A stretch of DNA of 64,000 nt. It comes from Bin87 sp965217175 (GTDB lineage: Bacteria > Chloroflexota > Dehalococcoidia > Lucifugimonadales > UBA3495). The notes beneath the pieces are model-generated. The model saw only the letters and a program-made list of their open reading frames with translations, made no database searches and had not been told where the DNA came from. Each line of letters begins with the position of its first letter. Position 1 is the stretch's first letter. The position numbers were made by a program, and so were the translations under genes. The stretch spans positions 930,001-994,000 of the forward strand of contig OZ244251.1 in the NCBI GenBank assembly GCA_965217175.1. The letters are read 5' to 3'. Below, in pieces: positions 59,814-64,000 of this stretch.

Positions 59814-60692
59814 ATGTTTGCAGCAGAGTTTGAATACCGGAAGGCCGGTTCGATTGCGGAAGCGGTGCAACTGCTGGCCGACAACCCCGACGCCAAGATA
59901 CTGGCCGGCGGACACAGCCTGATTCCGCTGATGCGGTTCCGGCTGGCGCGACCCGAAACGGTGATCGACATCGGCGGCATCGCCGGGTTGAAGGGCGTAA
60001 GCGTGAGCGACGGCACCATCCGGATCGGCGCGCTGACCACCCACGCCGAGATTGCTAATTCAGCCGAGGTGGAGCACGCCAACGGTTTGCTGGCGGAGGC
60101 GGCCCGGGGGATCGGCGACCCGGCGGTTCGCAACCGGGGCACCATCGGCGGCAACCTGGCTCACGCCGACCCGTCGTCGGACTGGGGAACCGTGCTGACG
60201 GCTCTGGGAGCCAGCGTACACGTGCAGGGGCCGTCGGGCAGTCGCACCGTGGACGCCAGTGATTTTATAGAAGATGCCTTCGCGACTGCGCTGGCCGACA
60301 ACGAGATCATCACTACCATTACGGTACCCACGCTGGCCGCTAACCAGCGGGCCGAGTACGCCAAGATGGCCCACCCGGCCAGCTTCTATTCGGTGGTGGG
60401 CGGCGCCGTGGTGGTTACGATGGACGGTGACCGATGCACCGCCGCTTCGGTGGCAGTGGGTGGATTGACGCCTCGACCGGTAAAAGCGCCGGCGGTGGAA
60501 GCAGCCCTGACGGGGATGCAGTTGACGGCGGACAACATCGCCACGGCCACGGCGCACCTGGGCGAGGATATAACCGCTGCGGGTGTGGACATCATCGGCG
60601 ACATATACGCTTCGGCGGGCTACCGGTCTGGCGTGGCGCCTGTCGAAGTGAAGCACGCGCTGATGCACGCCATCGGGCTGGCGCACCACTGA
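59814..60692 (+). CDS. FAD-binding subunit of CO/xanthine-dehydrogenase-type hydroxylase
   Basis: This 292-residue medium subunit binds FAD through AGGHSLIPLM (33-42) and TIGGNLAHADPSSDW, the standard pair in CoxM-like proteins. The C-terminal domain has RRAYxxM-like QRAEYAKMAHPASFY. The gene starts 30 bp after the large subunit, with GAGGAGG upstream, and ends the operon; a hairpin terminator follows 34 bp after its stop. Confidence 0.94.
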   Translation: MFAAEFEYRKAGSIAEAVQLLADNPDAKILAGGHSLIPLMRFRLARPETVIDIGGIAGLKGVSVSDGTIRIGALTTHAEIANSAEVEHANGLLAEAARGIGDPAVRNRGTIGGNLAHADPSSDWGTVLTALGASVHVQGPSGSRTVDASDFIEDAFATALADNEIITTITVPTLAANQRAEYAKMAHPASFYSVVGGAVVVTMDGDRCTAASVAVGGLTPRPVKAPAVEAALTGMQLTADNIATATAHLGEDITAAGVDIIGDIYASAGYRSGVAPVEVKHALMHAIGLAHH

Positions 60693-60725
60693 AGGCCAAC
60701 CGGAAATAATCGACAAGTACGGAGA

Positions 60726-60755
60726 GGCCCGCAATGCCGACAAGTATTGCGGGCC
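60726..60755 (+). terminator. Intrinsic terminator of the molybdenum hydroxylase operon
   Basis: A perfect ten-base-pair stem GGCCCGCAAT/ATTGCGGGCC with a ten-base loop sits 34 bp after the FAD subunit stop. Downstream is GATTCTAATATAAA, a weak T-tract, so termination may be partial. Confidence 0.6.
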
Positions 60756-60797
60756 GATTCTAATATAAACGCGGGAGTATATCAGGGCGGGAGCGTA

Positions 60798-60833
60798 TCG
60801 AAACGGAACCGTATCGATACGGTTCCGTTTCGA
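60798..60833. promoter_or_regulatory. 36-bp perfect palindrome upstream of surE
   Basis: TCGAAACGGAACCGTATC is followed immediately by its exact reverse complement, making 18 + 18 bp with no spacer. It stands 90 bp before the surE start. It could be an operator for a dimeric or tetrameric regulator or a bidirectional terminator; no T-run follows, so I favour an operator or a protein-binding site. Confidence 0.6.
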
Positions 60834-60922
60834 CATGGGATACCTGCGGCCGGGGGCCGTTGGTCCGTTCACAGCCAATCTTTGGGCCGGTAACGGCTGA
60901 TAAATCCGCAGTGGAGCACACT

Positions 60923-61813
60923 TTGAAAATTCTTCTTACCAATGACGATGGTATTCACGCGCCGGGGCTGTGGGCAGCGGCTCGCACGCTTTCCACGGTG
61001 GGCGAGGTGGCCGTGGTCGCGCCCGACCGGGAGCAGTCGGGAGTTGGAGCGTCGATGACGCTGCACTCGCCGCTGTTTGTGCACCAGGTGCCGGCAGAGC
61101 AGTATCTGGCCCAGTTCGCGCCCGGCGAATCGACGCCGCCGCTGGCCGCCGACGCCGCGCCGGAATGGGGGCCGGCGGACGTTGCCGCCACGCTGCTCCA
61201 CGCCGTAACCGCCTGGTCGGTTCAGGGTACGCCGGCGGACTCGTGCATCCTGGCCCTGGAGCAGCTGGTGATGCCGAAGCCGGACCTGGTGGTGAGCGGC
61301 ATCAATCGGGGGTCCAATCTGGGCTGGGATGTTATCGTGTCGGGAACCGTGGGAGCAGCGGTGCAGGGTTTTGTGCGGGGATATCCCACCATCGCAATAT
61401 CGGTCGGTTCGGTGCAGTCGCCGCGATACGATGTGGCAGCCGAATTGGTGGCCGACCTGGCCCGGAGTTTGGCCGATGCGCCGGAAATGTCGCCGCCTTA
61501 TTTTTTGAACGTGAACGTTCCTAATGAACCGGCCGACAGGATCGCCGGCGTGAAGATAACCAGGCTGGGTGGACGCGCCTATGGTGAATCGGTGCGCACC
61601 GAGGAGTCGTTCGGCCACAAACGCTACTGGATATCTCGCAACCGACCGGTGTTGGCCGGTGGCGAGGGCAGCGATATAGAATCCCACAAGGCCAATCACA
61701 TCACCATCACGCCGATGGGGATGGCGTTTTCCACCACGGACGATCGGATTGCGGCGGTGAAGGGACTGGTGGAAGGTTCAATAAGCGTGGGACTGGGGAA
61801 GTCCTCACCTTAG
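60923..61813 (+). CDS. surE: 5'/3'-nucleotidase SurE
   Basis: This 296-residue nucleoside monophosphate phosphatase has the SurE signature at its start: KILLTNDDGIHAPG with metal-binding Asp8-Asp9, then VVAPDREQSGVGAS, VQGTPADSC, VVSGINRGSNLG and SGTVGAA. The start is TTG 60923, with GGAG six bases upstream; the frame runs open to an ATG at 60860 but that codon lacks a ribosome-binding site. Length is slightly above the usual 250-260, with an insert around residues 55-80 (EQYLAQFAPGESTPPLAAD). Confidence 0.94.
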   Translation: MKILLTNDDGIHAPGLWAAARTLSTVGEVAVVAPDREQSGVGASMTLHSPLFVHQVPAEQYLAQFAPGESTPPLAADAAPEWGPADVAATLLHAVTAWSVQGTPADSCILALEQLVMPKPDLVVSGINRGSNLGWDVIVSGTVGAAVQGFVRGYPTIAISVGSVQSPRYDVAAELVADLARSLADAPEMSPPYFLNVNVPNEPADRIAGVKITRLGGRAYGESVRTEESFGHKRYWISRNRPVLAGGEGSDIESHKANHITITPMGMAFSTTDDRIAAVKGLVEGSISVGLGKSSP

Positions 61814-61988
61814 CGTTGCGGGCAACGGCCGGTGGTTGGGGCCTCACGCCCCCGTCTTTCCCGCGAAAGCGGGAATCCACCCACCCCAGCCCTCTCCCAT
61901 CAATGGGAGAGGGGGGTCCTTCGACAGGCTCAGGACGAACGGAGGTGGACAGGATGGACAGGATTTTAGGGCCGTGGCAGGCTGCGGA
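61814..61988. repeat. Dispersed repeat modules
   Basis: A CCCGCGAAAGCGGGAATCCA inverted repeat (61859), the CTCTCCCATCAATGGGAGAG hairpin (61892) and a CCTTCGACAGGCTCAGGACGA module (61918) fill the gap after surE. Confidence 0.75.
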
Positions 61989-62582
61989 TTAGTGGCGACG
62001 GCGACGGCTGCGGGTACCGCCCCGATTGGGTCGACGGCGCGGGCCGGTAGTCTGTTGACGTGGCGGCCGCGGAGACGCGACGGGTTCCGGCGCGCTGGCG
62101 TAGTCGGCGAACCCGCCGGCCGCTCTGATGCGTCTGATGCGGGGACGATGGCGGGTGAGCCACATCGATTGCGTGAGGATGGTAAGGAGCAGACCGGGAG
62201 CGGCCAATGCCCATAGCGTGGGATCTGCAATGGTGCCGTTGTACTGTATGCGGAGGAAAATCCACATGCCGCCGGCGATTAACCAGGTCCACGACAATAT
62301 GCCGGTCAGTACGCCATTGTGCCAGGGGGACCGCAGGAGCAGGATGGCGCTGCACGGCCACCAGACGAGGGTGGGGACGAGAAACCACTCCCGGTAGTAC
62401 CAGGGTCGGAGGGCGTTGGGCGGAACCGGCGGCGGCGGTGGCACCGGCTCGTAGGTGGGTTCGATAAAGGGAGGATCGGTTTCGCTGGCAGGCGGCGGTC
62501 CCGCTTCGGGGGCCGAACCGGGACCTTCGTCCGGGTCGGGCGGGATGCCGCGATGCTCGTCATGAGGGAGTGGGCGCTGCAT
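61989..62582 (-). CDS. Proline-rich membrane protein, hypothetical
   Basis: This 197-residue protein has a Pro/Glu/Asp-rich N-terminus (about 1-60) containing EPTYEPVPPPPPVPP, then three to four hydrophobic segments (WFLVPTLVWWPCSAILLL, GVLTGILSWTWLIAGGMWIF, PTLWALAAPGLLLTIL) and a very basic tail (GPRRRPNRGGTRSRRRRH). It follows the 87-residue gene by 25 bp on the same strand. No family recognised. Confidence 0.65.
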   Translation of the reverse strand: MQRPLPHDEHRGIPPDPDEGPGSAPEAGPPPASETDPPFIEPTYEPVPPPPPVPPNALRPWYYREWFLVPTLVWWPCSAILLLRSPWHNGVLTGILSWTWLIAGGMWIFLRIQYNGTIADPTLWALAAPGLLLTILTQSMWLTRHRPRIRRIRAAGGFADYASAPEPVASPRPPRQQTTGPRRRPNRGGTRSRRRRH

Positions 62583-62607
62583 GAACGGTCAGCCGTAGGA
62601 CGGCAGG

Positions 62608-62871
62608 TTAGTTGCGGGCCAGCAGCATGTGGAATTCTAGTTCGCCGATATGCCGGCCCTGGATGATGGACGCGGCGGCGTATTCGAGGCACATGCGTGC
62701 GAAGCCAGGGTACTCGTAGATGTTCTTGCCCAGCACCACCTGCGGTACCAGGCCGTCGAAGTCCACTTCGAGATAATTGGGATCGTTTTCTTCCACCCGC
62801 AACTCAACGTCCCGGTTCGTGATGCGCTCCAATTTCTGTTTCAGCCGCCCGACATATGCCTCATCGTCCAT
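62608..62871 (-). CDS. Conserved-looking small protein, hypothetical
   Basis: This 87-residue cytoplasmic protein starts MDDEAYVGRLKQKLERITNRD and contains VELRVEENDPNYLEVDF and EYPGFARMCLEYAAASIIQG, a compact alpha/beta pattern. GGGAGGG lies nine bases before ATG 62871; the open frame extends further upstream only through repeat DNA. I do not recognise the family; its steady reading frame suggests a real gene. Confidence 0.65.
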   Translation of the reverse strand: MDDEAYVGRLKQKLERITNRDVELRVEENDPNYLEVDFDGLVPQVVLGKNIYEYPGFARMCLEYAAASIIQGRHIGELEFHMLLARN

Positions 62872-63545
62872 CGTACGAACCCTCCCGGCAGATCTTCTTT
62901 GACGCAATTTTACCACTCCCAGTGGGCTTTCGATTGCCGGCAACCAAATGGGGTAGTCGGATAGCGGGGGGCCTTCCATAGGCTCAGGGATGCGGCGGGG
63001 GCAACGGGATTGCCACGTCGCTGCGCTCCTCGCCTTGATGGGGGGTCCTTCGACAGGCTCAGGACGAACGGGGGGGTCCACCCTCACCCCAACCCTCTCC
63101 CATCGAGGGAGAGGGAGTCTTTCTACAGGCTCGGGATGCGTGGGAAATGGGGGGTTCCGCCTCCACCACGTCTTTCCCGCGAAAGCGGGAATCCACCCAC
63201 TACTACCCCCGGTGGATTCCGGATCAAGTCCGGAATGACGGGAGTGCGCCAGGCTTGGCGACGGGATTGTCACGTCGCAAACGCTACTCGCCTTGATAGG
63301 GGGTCCTTCGACAGGCTCAGGACGAACGGGGGGGCCACCCTCACCCCAACCCTCTCCCATCGAGGGAGAGGGGGAGCCGAATCCAACATGGATGAACAGG
63401 ATGGACAGGATTGTGGGCCGTTGGGGCAACGGGATTGCCACGTGGCTGCGCTCCTCGCGATGATAGGAGGCATGGTATGATGGCAGCCCGAATCATGACG
63501 CCGATTGGTTGATCGGCGCCGTCCCGCTCCCATCGAGGGCCGGCA
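62872..63545. repeat. Large dispersed-repeat region
   Basis: Two ATTGCCACGTCGCTGCGC-type modules (63008, 63434), a degenerate one (63268), CTTCGACAGGCTCAGGACGA modules (63048, 63306), CACCCTCACCCCAACCC plus CTCTCCCATCGAGGGAGAG hairpins (63080, 63338), a CCCGCGAAAGCGGGAATCC inverted repeat (63176) and GTGGATTCCGGATCAAGTCC (63210) are all present. The two block copies are about 258 bp apart. The words GCCGAATCCAACATGGATGA and GGATGGACAGGAT at 63376-63410 also occur near 21525 and 61950. No gene is seen. Confidence 0.75.
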
Positions 63546-64000
63546 ATGGCCGCCATTCCCGCCGTATTGAAACCGCCTTGGCTACGCACCTATGCCACCG
63601 TGATATTGGCGGTATCAATGGCGGTGAACCTGATCACCAGCTTCTCGCTGTATGTTCAGGCGTTGACGATACCAGGCATGAAGTTGGCCTTCAGCCTCAC
63701 GTACACCCAGGCGTTTGTGCTGGTGGCTGCATTGTCGCTGTCGCGGGTGGTTTCCGGACTGGTGTCCGGAATACTGGCTTCCCGATACGGGGGCCGGTGG
63801 TTAATCATCGTCAGCCTGATCGGTTCGACGCTGGCAATGTGGCTGTTGGGATGGTCTCCGAATTATTGGGTCGCCATGGCGGCGATGATAGTGGTGGGGT
63901 TCAGTTCGGGGTCGGCGCTGACTCCGATGATGGGGATGCTGTCTCCGTGGTTCCGGGCCACCGATCGGGGCATTGCCGCGGGTTTGGCAGCCGCCGGCGG
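63546..64000 (+). CDS. MFS transporter, 3' end cut by window edge
   Basis: The first 151 codons of a membrane protein are seen, starting MAAIPAVLKPPWLRTYATVI. Four hydrophobic segments follow (for example VILAVSMAVNLITSFSLYVQ). The loop after helix 2, SGILASRYGGRWLI, is the usual MFS signature (GxxxD/SRxGxR), and GFSSGSALTPMMGMLSPWF continues in the manner of helix 4-5 of oxalate/formate-antiporter-like MFS proteins. Substrate cannot be inferred. Confidence 0.8.
   Translation, partial: MAAIPAVLKPPWLRTYATVILAVSMAVNLITSFSLYVQALTIPGMKLAFSLTYTQAFVLVAALSLSRVVSGLVSGILASRYGGRWLIIVSLIGSTLAMWLLGWSPNYWVAMAAMIVVGFSSGSALTPMMGMLSPWFRATDRGIAAGLAAAG

Noticed and set aside
62872..63441. N-terminal extension of the 87-residue hypothetical gene
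   Set aside because: It reads through dispersed repeats (RPEPVEGPP-type peptides); ATG 62871 has a good ribosome-binding site.

Overview
The window reads as chromosomal DNA of a high-GC bacterium with densely packed genes on both strands. I see no rRNA, no tRNA that I can support, no phage genes and no CRISPR array. The gene mix suggests the Chloroflexota, perhaps a Dehalococcoidia/SAR202-like lineage: a form-II CO/xanthine-dehydrogenase-type molybdenum hydroxylase, an acyl-CoA dehydrogenase, a luciferase-like flavin oxidoreductase, an epoxide hydrolase, family-5 ABC binding proteins, and many small dispersed hairpin repeats between genes. This placement is an inference from gene content only.

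Layout. 1-10 kb (minus strand): the start of a GrdB/PrdB-like protein, a zinc alcohol dehydrogenase, then a peptide/solute ABC importer set with three permease genes, one of them a DppB-DppC fusion, and two lipoprotein binding proteins; no ATPase gene is present. 10-16 kb: a UvrD/PcrA helicase, a cysteine-dioxygenase-like cupin and a protein with four rhodanese domains. 15.8-16.8 kb: an IS110-type transposase remnant. 16.8-21.4 kb (minus): a NadD-PyrE fusion, ObgE, a polysaccharide deacetylase and a GlcG/HbpS protein. 21.9-25.2 kb: acyl-CoA dehydrogenase, overlapping HIT and YqeK-like hydrolases, a small ORF with an in-frame TGA followed by a SECIS-like hairpin, and a Uma2 protein. 25-40 kb: an AAA+ ATPase, HemW, epoxide hydrolase, luciferase-like oxidoreductase, GpsA, IspH, an amidohydrolase, Prs, LepB and a Rieske ferredoxin. 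40-56 kb is mostly housekeeping: rpsO-pnp, dapB-asd-dapA, a NYN protein, plsC-cmk, CvpA-like and CDF proteins, HNH and Smr proteins, holB and lysA. 55.8-64 kb: a Fic protein, the molybdenum hydroxylase operon (2Fe-2S, Mo and FAD subunits), SurE, two small hypotheticals and the start of an MFS transporter.

How the genes fit together. dapB, asd, dapA and, at a distance, lysA cover much of lysine/diaminopimelate synthesis. Prs makes PRPP for the OPRT half of the NadD-PyrE fusion. The cupin dioxygenase and the four-domain rhodanese look like a sulfur-handling pair. The HIT and YqeK proteins are translationally coupled and both belong to nucleotide/dinucleotide hydrolase families.

Most gaps above 100 bp are filled by recurrent short modules: a CTCTCCC/GGGAGAG hairpin, a CCTTCGACAGGCTCAGGA module, a CCGTATCAAGTACGG palindrome and an ATTGCCACG...GCAATGAC module. 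There are also two copies of a 175-186 bp MITE-like element. Points most worth a second look are the candidate selenoprotein at 24.3 kb, the NadD-PyrE fusion, the Gly/Arg/Asp-rich tail of PNPase, the DppB-DppC fusion with a displaced 5' end, the MITE pair and the 36-bp perfect palindrome ahead of surE.
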